This document shows, one piece after another, positions 1 through 7,967 of a stretch of 64,000 bases of DNA; positions within the stretch are counted from its first letter, which is position 1; the number at the start of each line of letters is the position of its first letter. Below the pieces are notes generated by a model. That model was not told the origin of the DNA. It did no database searches and was given only the letters and a program-made list of their open reading frames with translations. The stretch lies in NCBI RefSeq assembly GCF_004405125.1, contig NZ_SORX01000004.1, positions 186,001-250,000 of the forward strand. The letters run 5' to 3'. Both the position numbers and the translations under genes were made by a program. Source of the stretch: Jeotgalibacillus salarius. Lineage in GTDB: Bacteria; Bacillota; Bacilli; Bacillales; Jeotgalibacillaceae.

Positions 1-40
1 GATTATCGAGCAACTCTGACGCTATGAAGTCAGAATATTT

Positions 41-49
41 TGATATAAT
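41..49 (+). promoter_or_regulatory. Extended -10 promoter for the MFS leader transcript
   Basis: TGATATAAT is a perfect extended -10 (TG-N-TATAAT) 38 bases before the leader-peptide ATG. No good -35 is present at the right distance, which is normal for extended -10 promoters. Confidence 0.6.
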
Positions 50-86
50 AGAAGGTAGAAATCATATTTTAAAGGAGGAATTCTCT

Positions 87-116
87 ATGAACATGTTACC
101 CCGCCCACCCAGTTAA
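87..116 (+). CDS. 9-codon regulatory leader peptide upstream of the MFS exporter
   Basis: A very strong ribosome site (AAAGGAGG) sits 8 bases before an ATG that opens a 9-codon frame encoding MNMLPRPPS, then TAA. The exporter starts 62 bases further on. Its own ribosome site (161-168) lies in a hairpin formed by 142-150 and 161-169 (9 pairs, two G-U). A short, well-translated, proline-rich frame before a hidden ribosome site is the arrangement used in drug-inducible translational attenuation of resistance genes. The role here is inferred; the inducing compound is unknown. Confidence 0.6.
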   Translation: MNMLPRPPS

Positions 117-141
117 ACAGTAGCACGTGACCCGCCGGATT

Positions 142-169
142 GCCTTTCTCATTATTTAAAGAGAGGGGC
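142..169 (+). promoter_or_regulatory. Hairpin sequestering the MFS ribosome-binding site
   Basis: GCCTTTCTC (142-150) pairs with GAGAGGGGC (161-169) around a 10-base loop. The right arm contains the only Shine-Dalgarno sequence for the ATG at 179, so the hairpin should limit translation unless opened by an upstream ribosome. Confidence 0.5.
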
Positions 170-178
170 GACTGAGCG

Positions 179-1342
179 ATGAACGCAAAACGGAATATAA
201 AGGTCTTATATGTGATCAGTTTTTTCTTTTCATTAATCCCTGCATATGTGATTGAACGATTGTTCTGGGAAATGCGCGGGATGTCAGTGCTGGATGTTGT
301 ACTGACAGAAATGATTTTTGGTGCAGTAATGCTGTTGATGGAAGTTCCGTCAGGCGTTTTGGCTGATCGGATCGGAAGAAAACCGTTAATAGTTACAGGT
401 GTTTTATTCGAAGCGCTGATGTTTGCCATCCTGTTAACAGCTGATTCATTCTGGCAATTCGGGCTGGCGATTGCTTTTGCTGTAGCGGGAGCCGCTTTTC
501 TGAGTGGTGCTGAAAATGCATTGTTATATGATTCCCTGGCTGTCCTTAGTAAAGAAGGAAGCTTTGATTGGCACTTAGGCAGGCTGCAGACAGTCAAAAT
601 GATCTCATTATTCATTGCTGCGATATCAGGGAGCTTTTTAGCTGTGCATGTTCCGTTTGAAATCAACTACTGGCTTTCACTGACCAATACGATGGCTGCT
701 TTTATCCTGACATTTTTATTAAAAGGTGTGGACAGGCCGGCTGGTGAAATGGAGTACTCAATGTCTGTTCAGGTCACTGAAGCACTCAGTTTTTTTAAGA
801 AACAGCCAGCTTTAGTGTACATTCTCTTTATAGGCATTGCGGTTGGACTTGCTGCAGGATTTGTTGAAGAATTTTGGCAACTATACCTTGTAGATGCAAA
901 AATCAAGATTTCATTTTTCGGATTATTTTACGGGGTCATCCTGGTGGTTCAAATTCCAGGTGCGCTGGCCGCTCATTCTTTGAGAAAAAGGTTTAAGCGT
1001 GAAAGCCTTCTCACGGGAGTCATTCTTTCTGGTGCAGCAGCTCTGATCATTTCTTCAATTCAGGTAAATTGGATTGGTGCGGCAGCCATTATTCTCTTTT
1101 TGCTTGCTGCCGGCATGACAGAGCCACTGATCTTAGGGGCACTTCACGAAAAAGCAGACAGCCGAATCAGAGCAACCCTTGAATCCTTTCAATCATTGGT
1201 TTTTAATGCAGTACTAATTGGAGCGGGAACGGGCTTTGGTTATATTGCGACTACATTCACTCTTGCAACAGGCTTTATGTTTCTTGCGGTTTTCAGTGTG
1301 GTTCCGTTGGTGGTCAGACCGTTCATTAAATTGAATCGTTAA
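179..1342 (+). CDS. MFS efflux transporter (DHA3/macrolide-tetracycline type)
   Basis: A 387-residue, 12-helix major facilitator superfamily protein of the plasma membrane, likely a drug/proton antiporter. The family loop after helix 2 is visible as GVLADRIGRKP at about residues 60-70, and an ALLYDSL segment at about 112-118 is typical of the DHA3-like group that includes macrolide and tetracycline exporters. The start at 179 is the only ATG with a usable ribosome site (GAGAGGGG). The leader peptide and the hairpin over the ribosome site suggest antibiotic-induced translation. An intrinsic terminator follows directly, so it is a single-gene unit. The substrate cannot be deduced. Confidence 0.8.
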   Translation: MNAKRNIKVLYVISFFFSLIPAYVIERLFWEMRGMSVLDVVLTEMIFGAVMLLMEVPSGVLADRIGRKPLIVTGVLFEALMFAILLTADSFWQFGLAIAFAVAGAAFLSGAENALLYDSLAVLSKEGSFDWHLGRLQTVKMISLFIAAISGSFLAVHVPFEINYWLSLTNTMAAFILTFLLKGVDRPAGEMEYSMSVQVTEALSFFKKQPALVYILFIGIAVGLAAGFVEEFWQLYLVDAKIKISFFGLFYGVILVVQIPGALAAHSLRKRFKRESLLTGVILSGAAALIISSIQVNWIGAAAIILFLLAAGMTEPLILGALHEKADSRIRATLESFQSLVFNAVLIGAGTGFGYIATTFTLATGFMFLAVFSVVPLVVRPFIKLNR

Positions 1343-1347
1343 TTGAG

Positions 1348-1373
1348 AAAGCAGTCTTCGGGCTGCTTTTTTT
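1348..1373 (+). terminator. Intrinsic terminator of the MFS gene
   Basis: AGCAGTC-TTCG-GGCTGCT stem with a tetraloop, followed by a run of seven T. Confidence 0.85.
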
Positions 1374-1379
1374 AATGTG

Positions 1380-1440
1380 CACAGTGGGGACGGAGGTTAA
1401 AGTGTCATGGGATGACACTTTAACCTCCGTCCCCACTGTG
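1380..1440. repeat. 61-bp palindromic repeat, copy 1
   Basis: Perfect inverted repeat: two 29-base arms around a 3-base GGG centre. The arm runs CACAGTGGGGACGGAGG then TTAAAGTGTCAT. Two further copies of the same 29+3+29 design lie at 5342-5402 and 6004-6064. The length, GC-rich ends and intergenic position fit a REP-like element. Confidence 0.9.
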
Positions 1441-1477
1441 TTGGTAAGAGTAATTGAAATTAATTCTCAATTACCTA

Positions 1478-1496
1478 TTGATAATCGTTTTCATTT
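1478..1496 (+). promoter_or_regulatory. Fur box 1, siderophore operon
   Basis: TTGATAATCGTTTTCATTT matches the Fur consensus (GATAAT/ATTATC hexamer array) and abuts a TATAAT at 1496-1501, so binding would block RNA polymerase when iron is replete. Confidence 0.65.
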
Positions 1497-1501
1497 ATAA
1501 T
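1496..1501 (+). promoter_or_regulatory. -10 element of the siderophore uptake operon
   Basis: TATAAT lies between the two Fur boxes, about 50 bases before the lipoprotein start. The -35 is poor, as often in iron-regulated promoters. Confidence 0.5.
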
Positions 1502-1512
1502 ACAATCATATT

Positions 1513-1531
1513 GCAAATGAAAATCATTATC
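1513..1531 (+). promoter_or_regulatory. Fur box 2, siderophore operon
   Basis: GCAAATGAAAATCATTATC is close to the 19-bp Fur consensus and lies downstream of the -10, in the expected transcript start region. Confidence 0.75.
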
Positions 1532-1551
1532 ATTAAAAGGAGATTACGAGG

Positions 1552-2544
1552 ATGAATAAAAAATTATTACTTTTTATCGTTGCATGTCTGGTTTCTGCGC
1601 TTGTGCTTGCAGCTTGCGGCGGCAGTGAGGAAGAATCTACAGATGCGACTGAATCAAATAGCGGGTCTTCTGCAGAGGAAACCGAGTCTGCTGAAGACGG
1701 CACAATTGAAGTAGAACACGCAATGGGAACGACTACTTTAGAAGAAAAGCCTGAACGTGTTGTATCACTTTATCAGGGAGCGACTGATACTGTGCTTGAA
1801 TTTGATGTAACACCGGTTGGCGTAGTTGAGTCATGGGTAGAGGTGCCGATGTATGATTACATAAAAGATGATCTGCAGGAAGTTACTTATGTGGGCCAGG
1901 AAACACAGCCTAATCTTGAAGAGATTGCGGCTTTAGATCCTGATGTGATTTTTGCTTCTCAGATTCGTCATGAAGAGATTTATGAGCAGCTTTCTGAAAT
2001 TGCACCAACGATTGTAAATGAGACGATTTATGATTTTAAAGAAACAACAAACCTGATTGGTCAGGCACTTGGTGAAGAAGAGAAAGCTGAAACACTTATA
2101 GCTGACTGGGAAAGCCGTATTGCTGACTTCAAGGAAAAGATTGTTTCTAATGAAAACTGGCCGATGAGTGCTGCGGTACTGAATTACCGTGCAGACCACG
2201 CCCGCATTTATGTAACAGGATTTGCAGGTTCTATTCTGCAGGAAGCTGGTTTTGAAGAGCCAATCGAGCTTCAGGGTCAAAATGAAGAGATTGTGATGTT
2301 AAATGACAAAGAAGCGATTCCCCAAATGAACGCGGATGTATTCTTCCAGTTCATGGAGGATACGCCTGATGTTCAAAAGAATTTTGAAGAATGGACTGCT
2401 CACCCGCTTTACGAGAACCTTGAAGCTGTTCAGAACGATAACGTATTTACAGTAGATGAGGTTGCGTGGAATATGGCGGGCGGTTTGCAGGCTGCGAACC
2501 TGATGCTTGATGATATGTACGAATATTTTGAGCTTGAACAATAA
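1552..2544 (+). CDS. Ferric siderophore-binding lipoprotein (ABC transporter, FecB/YfmC-YfiY type)
   Basis: A 330-residue cluster 8 solute-binding protein. A type II signal peptide ends in the lipobox LAAC, so Cys22 should be lipidated and hold the protein on the outer face of the membrane. A low-complexity Ser/Glu-rich linker (about 25-50) precedes the binding fold, with the family segment GTTTLEEKPERVVSLYQGATD near 58-78. The ATG is preceded by AAAAGGAG. Two permease genes and an FhuF-like reductase follow, and Fur boxes precede it. Together these point to uptake of a ferric citrate or citrate-hydroxamate siderophore; the exact ligand is inferred from the reductase family. Confidence 0.88.
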   Translation: MNKKLLLFIVACLVSALVLAACGGSEEESTDATESNSGSSAEETESAEDGTIEVEHAMGTTTLEEKPERVVSLYQGATDTVLEFDVTPVGVVESWVEVPMYDYIKDDLQEVTYVGQETQPNLEEIAALDPDVIFASQIRHEEIYEQLSEIAPTIVNETIYDFKETTNLIGQALGEEEKAETLIADWESRIADFKEKIVSNENWPMSAAVLNYRADHARIYVTGFAGSILQEAGFEEPIELQGQNEEIVMLNDKEAIPQMNADVFFQFMEDTPDVQKNFEEWTAHPLYENLEAVQNDNVFTVDEVAWNMAGGLQAANLMLDDMYEYFELEQ

Positions 2545-2556
2545 GATTTGAGCAGG

Positions 2557-2582
2557 GGGGAGGCATATTGCGTCCCCTTTTT
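2557..2582 (+). terminator. Intra-operon hairpin with T tract
   Basis: GGGGA (2557-2561) pairs with TCCCC (2573-2577), with GC/GC pairs inside, followed by CCTTTTTCT. It lies between binding-protein and permease genes, where partial termination commonly raises the level of the binding protein over the permeases. Confidence 0.5.
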
Positions 2583-2602
2583 CTCATGAAAGAAGAGGCG
2601 TT

Positions 2603-3610
2603 ATGATGTTACGTTCACCTATGTTAAAACTCATTGGTCTGATCAGCTTAATCGCGGCTGTAATTTTTCTGTTTCTGACGAGTCTGGCAGTTGGACAGAC
2701 ATCCATTCCTCTGTCTGAAACGTGGGAAGCGATCATTAGCTATGACCCTAATAATACAAACCATCTCATTATCGGTACTTCGCGTCTTTCAAGGGGGCTT
2801 ATTTCTTTAGTCATTGGGATGAACCTTGCACTCGCGGGGGTTTTTGTGCAGGCGTTGACGAGAAATCCGTTGGCTGCACCTGATCTTTTAGGCATCAATG
2901 CAGGTGCGATTTTCTTTATCGTCTTTGCGATTACATGGCTAGAGGTGTCTTCACTTTCAGGTTATATGTGGTTTGCGTTTCTCGGTGCTGCGATTGCAGG
3001 GGGAACTGTCTTTTTCCTTGGAAGTCTCGGGCGTGATGGTTTAACACCCATTAAAGTGATCCTTGCTGGTGTTGCCTTATCTGCTTTGTTTGTCTCGTTC
3101 ACGCAGGGGATGCTTGTCCTTGATGAACAGTCGATTCAAACCGTTCTTTTCTGGATCTCGGGATCGGTTGCAGGCCGTGATCTCGAAATGCTGATGTCCG
3201 TACTGCCGTTTCTGCTTAGTGCGCTGGTTATCAGCCTCTTTATGGCACGTCCAATGGGTGTTTTCTCGTCAGGTGATGATGTGGCAAAAGGACTTGGACA
3301 AAAGGTTTGGCTGACGAAACTTGTGATGGGCATGCTGGTCATTGTGCTTGCGGGCGGATCTGTTGCTGTTGTCGGCTCGGTCGGTTTTATCGGTCTGATC
3401 GTTCCTCATATGGCGAAAAGTCTGGTAGGCAATGATTACGGGTGGATCTTACCCTATAGCGGTCTTTTGGGTGCAGCAGTCTTACTGGCAGCAGATATTA
3501 TTGCCCGGGTAATCATCGCACCTCAGGAAGTCCCAATTGGTGTGATGACAGCATTCATTGGCGGGCCATTCTTTATTTACCTTGCTAAAAAAGGAGTGTC
3601 GAAAAGATGA
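2603..3610 (+). CDS. FecCD-family siderophore ABC permease, first subunit
   Basis: A 335-residue membrane protein with the roughly ten helices of the FecCD/BtuC family. Family signatures are visible: RLSRGLISLVIGMNLALAGVFVQALTRNPLA (about 58-90) after helix 2, and GFIGLIVPHMAK (about 262-273), the cytoplasmic segment that meets the ATPase. It overlaps the next gene by 4 bases (3607-3610), so the two permeases are translationally coupled and should form a heterodimer. No ATPase gene is nearby; in B. subtilis several such transporters share the ATPase YusV encoded elsewhere. Confidence 0.88.
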   Translation: MMLRSPMLKLIGLISLIAAVIFLFLTSLAVGQTSIPLSETWEAIISYDPNNTNHLIIGTSRLSRGLISLVIGMNLALAGVFVQALTRNPLAAPDLLGINAGAIFFIVFAITWLEVSSLSGYMWFAFLGAAIAGGTVFFLGSLGRDGLTPIKVILAGVALSALFVSFTQGMLVLDEQSIQTVLFWISGSVAGRDLEMLMSVLPFLLSALVISLFMARPMGVFSSGDDVAKGLGQKVWLTKLVMGMLVIVLAGGSVAVVGSVGFIGLIVPHMAKSLVGNDYGWILPYSGLLGAAVLLAADIIARVIIAPQEVPIGVMTAFIGGPFFIYLAKKGVSKR

Positions 3611-4641
3611 AGCAATGGACATTCCGTCTGTTCAACGACCGTATTTCCATCCAGCTTTCAGCACGCTGGCTGGTCATTACAGGTATCTGGCTATTTGCTG
3701 TAGCAGCAGTCTTTTTATTAAGCCTGTCATCAGGAAGTAACTGGATTCCGCTCACAGAAGTGTTTATGCAGATCACCGGCCGGATTGACCAGCATTCGTT
3801 TGTCGTGGAAACACTCCGCTTACCGCGTGCATTAATGGCAATTTTAGTCGGAGCTGCACTTGGTGTGGCAGGGCTGATTCTCCAAAGTCTGGTGAGAAAT
3901 CCGCTTGCTTCACCTGACATTATCGGGATTACAAGCGGTGCCTCCCTTGGTGCTGTTACGTTTATTTCTTTTGGTGCAGGCGTGATCAGTATGCAGTATC
4001 TGCCGCTTTCAGCAATTGCAGGGGGGCTGCTGGCTGCGTTGTTGATTTATTTAATTTCATGGAATAAAGGCGTAACCCCGATCAGACTTGTATTGATAGG
4101 TGTTGGGTTATCAGCAATGATGAAAGCATGTGTGACTTTCATGCTTGTTATGAGTGAAACGGCAACCACCACAAAGTCTTACATATGGCTGACGGGTAGT
4201 ATCTATGCTGCCTCCTGGAGTGATGTCACATCTATGATCTGGTGGCTGCTCATTCCAATCCCATTTTTGCTGGTGTTTGGCAGAGGGTTGAATGTGACAG
4301 AGCTAGGTGAGGATTTTTCAGTCAGTGTGGGAATCCGTGTGCAGCTCCAGCAGTTTATCTTTCTCATGTGCAGCGTCATGCTCGCAGGAACCGCAGCTGC
4401 TTATGCTGGCGGAATTGAGTTTGTCGGACTGATGGCGCCTCATATCGCAAGACGTCTTGTGCACCGCTCATTCCCCGGGCTGGCGGTTCTGACGGCGCTG
4501 ATTGGCGCATTTCTCGTGCTCATCGCGGATCTTGTGGCACGGACTGTGTTCCTGCCGCTTGATATTCCTGCGGGTGTATTTACAGCAGCTATTGGCGCAC
4601 CGTTCTTCCTGTATCTGCTGTTTCGCTATCGGAACCAGTGA
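3607..4641 (+). CDS. FecCD-family siderophore ABC permease, second subunit
   Basis: A 344-residue partner of the preceding permease. The paired motifs are present: LRLPRALMAILVGAALGVAGLILQSLVRNPLASPD at about 62-97 and GGIEFVGLMAPHIARRLVH at about 270-288, the latter being the ATPase-coupling helix region. The start ATG lies inside the stop region of the first permease (ATGA overlap). About ten transmembrane helices are evident from the hydrophobicity pattern. It imports the ferric siderophore delivered by the lipoprotein encoded upstream. Confidence 0.88.
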   Translation: MKQWTFRLFNDRISIQLSARWLVITGIWLFAVAAVFLLSLSSGSNWIPLTEVFMQITGRIDQHSFVVETLRLPRALMAILVGAALGVAGLILQSLVRNPLASPDIIGITSGASLGAVTFISFGAGVISMQYLPLSAIAGGLLAALLIYLISWNKGVTPIRLVLIGVGLSAMMKACVTFMLVMSETATTTKSYIWLTGSIYAASWSDVTSMIWWLLIPIPFLLVFGRGLNVTELGEDFSVSVGIRVQLQQFIFLMCSVMLAGTAAAYAGGIEFVGLMAPHIARRLVHRSFPGLAVLTALIGAFLVLIADLVARTVFLPLDIPAGVFTAAIGAPFFLYLLFRYRNQ

Positions 4642-4676
4642 TGTGATGACTATACGTTTTTAAAAGGAGACTGATC

Positions 4677-5324
4677 ATGAACTTAGAACAATATCGGATT
4701 GAAAAGCAACACGGCAGAGAAGGTGTTCCGATTAAACAGCTCGAGAATCCGGATGTGATCGCAGAAGTTGTCGGCCGCTACGCCCGTGTCAGCGATATAA
4801 AACTTGAATCAACCGCAGCTTCTCTCGTGATGAAAAGGTATGCCGTCATGACTGCCGCAGCAGCGCTTGAATACTATGGACTCTGTAAAGGGAAAGAAAA
4901 CTGGCTCAAAGATGCAGCGTTTCACTTTGATCACTTTGTCTTACTGGAAGGTGACCAGGTTCATAACATGGATCAGGACTGGAAAACACTTGTATTTGCT
5001 GAACACCTGACACCTATGGTTCAGCAATTTTCTAAAGTGTGTAAAATCCCCCAAAAGATCTTATGGGAAAATATTGCTGTGCGTATGCAATCTGTATTCC
5101 GTAAGAAAGCTGACGAATACCCTCAAGACCAGCTGCAAACTTTATTTAACGAAATGACTGATCCAAATGCTGCATGGACTGGAGTTGAAAAAAATCCTTT
5201 TACAAAATACCTTCAGCGGCCGGAAAGCTGGGATGTCATTCCTGTAAGAGAAACATGCTGCAGGCTGTATCAGATTAAGGAAGGTCAGGAGCAGCCGTAT
5301 TGCGGGAATTGTCCGTTAAGGTGA
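4677..5324 (+). CDS. FhuF/FchR-like [2Fe-2S] ferric siderophore reductase
   Basis: A 215-residue cytoplasmic protein ending in CC-x10-C-x2-C (ETCCRLYQIKEGQEQPYCGNC, split here as a Cys pair near 203-204 and CGNC near 209-212 of the C-terminus), the [2Fe-2S] ligand set of the FhuF family. Known members reduce the ferric siderophore after import; FchR of Bacillus halodurans does this for citrate-hydroxamate siderophores next to a similar uptake operon. The ribosome site AAAAGGAG lies 35 bases after the permease stop, so it is the last gene of the Fur operon. Substrate class is inferred from context. Confidence 0.8.
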   Translation: MNLEQYRIEKQHGREGVPIKQLENPDVIAEVVGRYARVSDIKLESTAASLVMKRYAVMTAAAALEYYGLCKGKENWLKDAAFHFDHFVLLEGDQVHNMDQDWKTLVFAEHLTPMVQQFSKVCKIPQKILWENIAVRMQSVFRKKADEYPQDQLQTLFNEMTDPNAAWTGVEKNPFTKYLQRPESWDVIPVRETCCRLYQIKEGQEQPYCGNCPLR

Positions 5325-5341
5325 ATGAAGTGAATGATGTG

Positions 5342-5402
5342 CATGGTGGGGACGGAGGTTAAAGTGTCATGGGATGACACTTTAACCTCCGTCCCCACTG
5401 TG
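5342..5402. repeat. 61-bp palindromic repeat, copy 2
   Basis: Same 29+3+29 layout as copy 1 with the same core (GTGGGGACGGAGGTTAAAG... and GGG centre). The two bases differing between arms would both form G-U pairs in RNA, so the hairpin remains fully paired as RNA. Confidence 0.88.
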
Positions 5403-5431
5403 TACATGAACTTCATCCCTTCCTAATCTTT

Positions 5432-5440
5432 GATATAATA
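5432..5440 (+). promoter_or_regulatory. Extended -10 promoter of the 167-residue hypothetical gene
   Basis: TGATATAAT, a perfect extended -10, lies about 38 bases before the ATG at 5477. Confidence 0.55.
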
Positions 5441-5476
5441 GCCTAAAATCCTGCATTTAGGTCAGGGAGGTATATC

Positions 5477-5980
5477 ATGTTCGAAAATATCAAGAAAAGC
5501 ATGGAAGACCAGCGTTTCCGGTCAACGTTTGTCCAGACACTGCAGACTTTTGAAAAGTCGTTAAGGAATGGTGTCGGGGAAACGAAAGTAAAAAAGATTA
5601 TAAAGAAGAAAATCAGTCCTGATGCGATGACGGGCATGATTGTCCGTACGATCGAGATGGCAGCAGAGATTAAAGGGATGTCTGTAAATAAAGATTCAAT
5701 TGAGACGTATGCCAACCTTTTATACGCTGAAACCATTTTAATGCAAAAAGTAAACAAAGCATCTCAGCAGGACAAGATTCCAATTACACACCCGACTTTG
5801 ATACAAGCCATTGATGAAGTAAACAGAGGGTTTGAGAAAGCGATGGGTCAGTATCTTAAGCTGAAAACATCTGATGTGCAGGATGAGCTGGTGATTACGC
5901 GTGAGCTGAGAGGTCAGCGGGAGAAGTTGAAGAAGGAAATAGAGCGGCAAAGAGATGCAGGAGGTAATCGGTTAGAATGA
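5477..5980 (+). CDS. Hypothetical cytoplasmic protein, helical
   Basis: A 167-residue protein I do not recognise. It has no signal peptide or membrane segment, is rich in Lys/Glu and appears all-helical; the last 30 residues (ELRGQREKLKKEIERQRD) look like a short coiled coil. The ribosome site GGGAGG is 9 bases before the ATG and an extended -10 lies upstream, so it is expressed as its own unit. It is flanked on both sides by copies of the 61-bp palindrome. No function is proposed. Confidence 0.75.
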   Translation: MFENIKKSMEDQRFRSTFVQTLQTFEKSLRNGVGETKVKKIIKKKISPDAMTGMIVRTIEMAAEIKGMSVNKDSIETYANLLYAETILMQKVNKASQQDKIPITHPTLIQAIDEVNRGFEKAMGQYLKLKTSDVQDELVITRELRGQREKLKKEIERQRDAGGNRLE

Positions 5981-6003
5981 GTTTTGCAGCTGAAGGGAAT
6001 GTG

Positions 6004-6064
6004 CATCTTGGGGACGGAGGTTAGAGTGCTATGGAATGGCACTCTAACCTCCGTCCCCAAAGTG
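6004..6064. repeat. 61-bp palindromic repeat, copy 3
   Basis: Same 29+3+29 layout with a GGA centre. Compared with copies 1 and 2, the arms changed at matching positions (TTAAAGTGTC to TTAGAGTGCT and the complementary change opposite), so pairing is kept apart from one mismatch and two wobbles. Confidence 0.88.
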
Positions 6065-6082
6065 TTACCAGCAAATAAAGAT

Positions 6083-6110
6083 TTGAAACAATCCCCCGTA
6101 ATGATACAAT
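6083..6110 (+). promoter_or_regulatory. Sigma-A promoter of mqo
   Basis: TTGAAA (6083-6088), 16-base spacer, TACAAT (6105-6110) with an extended TG. The leader to the ATG is about 70 bases. Confidence 0.65.
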
Positions 6111-6187
6111 ATTAATATGTAGAAATAGTTCGAAAAAGGGCATTTTCGCTTTTAATTCAAATCTTAGTATACAAAAGGACGGTAAAA

Positions 6188-7720
6188 ATGAGTAACAAAC
6201 ATATTAAATCAGACGTTATTTTAATTGGCGCCGGTATTATGAGTGCGACTTTGGGGTCTTTGCTGAAGGAACTGGCACCGGACTGGAATATTAAAGCTTT
6301 TGAACGCCTTGGCAGTGCTGGTGAAGAAAGTTCAAATGAATGGAATAATGCTGGAACAGGGCATTCTTCTTTATGTGAGCTGAACTATACGAATGAATTG
6401 CCGGACGGTACGATTGATGTTACAAAAGCGAATAAGGTAAATGAAGAATTCCAGATCTCTAAGCAGTTCTGGGCACATTTGGTGAACAGCGGACTGATTA
6501 GGAATCCGAAAGAGTTTATTATGGGACTTCCTCACATGAGCCTGGTTCATGGCGAGAAAGACGTTACTTTTTTAAAAAACAGATATAAAGCGCTTTCAGA
6601 AAATCCGTTGTTTGAGGGTATGGAATTTTCGGATGACCCTGAAAAGTTAAAAGAGTGGATTCCGCTCATCATGGAAAATCGTCAGGTCAATCAGCCGATT
6701 GCGGCAACGAAAATTGATGCAGGCACTGACGTGAATTTTGGGGCATTAACGCGTAAGTTGTTCGCTCATTTAGCAGAAGAAGGCGTTTCAGTAAACTACA
6801 AGCATCAGGTAGATGATATGAAACGCACGGAAGACGGTGGATGGGAGCTGAAAATCCGTGACCTTGAAAACGATCGTCTGGAATACCATCAGGCGAAGTT
6901 TGTCTTCATCGGCGCAGGCGGGGGAAGCATTCACCTTCTTCAGAAATCAGGCATCCCTGAAAGTAAGAATGTTGGCGGCTTCCCGGTGAGTGGTCTGTTT
7001 ATGGTCTGTAAAAAGCCTGAAATCGTTGAAAAGCATCATGCGAAAGTATACGGAAAAGCACCGGTTGGCGCACCGCCAATGTCAGTGCCGCACCTTGATA
7101 CCCGTCTGATTGAAGGAGAAGAGTCATTGTTTTTTGGACCATTCGCAGGATTTTCTCCAAAGTTCCTGAAAACAGGATCTAATATGGATCTGATTACTTC
7201 TGTGAAAAAGGACAACCTCACTACAATGGTCGCAGCCGGTATGAAAAATATGCCTCTGACAAAGTACCTGATTGAGCAGGTACTGCAGTCAAAAGAGAAG
7301 CGTATGGAAGCGCTGCGGGAATTCGTTCCAAATGCAAAAAGTGAAGATTGGGAGCTTGTTGTGGCTGGTCAGCGTGTTCAGGTAATTAAAGATACTGAAG
7401 AAGTTGGTAAAGGAACGCTGCAGTTTGGTACAGAAGTCATCAGCGGCGCAAACGGAACCATTGCCGCACTTCTTGGTGCTTCACCTGGTGCTTCAACTTC
7501 AGTACCTGTCATGCTTGATGTTCTGGATCGCTGCTTCCCTGATAAAATGAAGGAGTGGGAGCCGAAAATTAAGGAAATGATTCCTTCTTACGGTAAACAT
7601 CTGCTTGACCACCCGGACTTAATAAAAGAAATTAATGAAACAACTTCAAATGCACTTGGTCTGACAAATGCTGATGCAGCACTTGCAGAAGATCCGATAA
7701 AAGCTGAAACAAGAGTTTAA
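6188..7720 (+). CDS. mqo: Malate:quinone oxidoreductase
   Basis: A 510-residue FAD-dependent peripheral membrane enzyme that oxidises malate to oxaloacetate and passes electrons to quinone. The N-terminal FAD-binding segment [15 protein letters not shown] (about 9-23) and the family block [30 protein letters not shown] (about 39-68) are clear, as is the C-terminal [16 protein letters not shown]. Length matches the family. The ribosome site AAAGGAC precedes the ATG by 8 bases. It is a monocistronic unit with its own promoter and a strong terminator. Confidence 0.95.
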   Translation: MSNKHIKSDVILIGAGIMSATLGSLLKELAPDWNIKAFERLGSAGEESSNEWNNAGTGHSSLCELNYTNELPDGTIDVTKANKVNEEFQISKQFWAHLVNSGLIRNPKEFIMGLPHMSLVHGEKDVTFLKNRYKALSENPLFEGMEFSDDPEKLKEWIPLIMENRQVNQPIAATKIDAGTDVNFGALTRKLFAHLAEEGVSVNYKHQVDDMKRTEDGGWELKIRDLENDRLEYHQAKFVFIGAGGGSIHLLQKSGIPESKNVGGFPVSGLFMVCKKPEIVEKHHAKVYGKAPVGAPPMSVPHLDTRLIEGEESLFFGPFAGFSPKFLKTGSNMDLITSVKKDNLTTMVAAGMKNMPLTKYLIEQVLQSKEKRMEALREFVPNAKSEDWELVVAGQRVQVIKDTEEVGKGTLQFGTEVISGANGTIAALLGASPGASTSVPVMLDVLDRCFPDKMKEWEPKIKEMIPSYGKHLLDHPDLIKEINETTSNALGLTNADAALAEDPIKAETRV

Positions 7721-7725
7721 CTTTC

Positions 7726-7762
7726 AAAGCCCCGCTGACAAATGTGTCAGCGGGGCTTTTTT
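7726..7762 (+). terminator. Terminator of mqo
   Basis: Perfect 15-bp stem AAAGCCCCGCTGACA / TGTCAGCGGGGCTTT with an AATG loop and a run of T. Confidence 0.95.
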
Positions 7763-7780
7763 GGACAGGACGGTTCATGT

Positions 7781-7893
7781 TTCGGAGAACAGTCAAGGTG
7801 CTTCTCAGAATAAATGTATATGTTCTTAGAAAAAATTTGTGGGTTCTCAGAAAAAAGATCATGTTCACAGAAACTCATGGATACTTCGCAGAA
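7781..7893. repeat. 21-bp-period array of TTCnnnGAA motifs, copy 1
   Basis: Six TTCnnnGAA motifs (TTCGGAGAA, TTCTCAGAA, TTCTTAGAA, TTCTCAGAA, TTCACAGAA, TTCGCAGAA) begin at 7781, 7802, 7823, 7844, 7864 and 7885, so spacing is 21, 21, 21, 20, 21. The 11-12 bp linkers differ. It lies between the convergent mqo and aldolase genes and has the same design and flanks as the array at 20448-20540. Confidence 0.85.
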
Positions 7894-7922
7894 AAGTGTA
7901 AAACGACCTGCTCATCAATTAG

Positions 7923-7958
7923 AAAAAAACTGCCTGAAGCAGCGGAATGCTTCAGGCA
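7923..7958 (-). terminator. Terminator of the aldolase gene
   Basis: TGCCTGAAGCA / TGCTTCAGGCA stem; read on the minus strand it is followed by a run of seven T. Confidence 0.88.
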
Positions 7959-7967
7959 GAAATCAAA

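Noticed and set aside
85-666. 193-residue minus-strand frame over the MFS gene
   Set aside because: Antisense shadow of the exporter; no ribosome site and non-protein-like composition.
1380-1440. Palindrome as a simple terminator
   Set aside because: A separate good terminator precedes it, no T tract follows, and the same 61-bp unit recurs at two other sites.
7781-7893. CRISPR array
   Set aside because: Units share only 9-10 bp with 11-12 bp linkers; CRISPR repeats and spacers are each 20-40 bp, and no cas genes are present.
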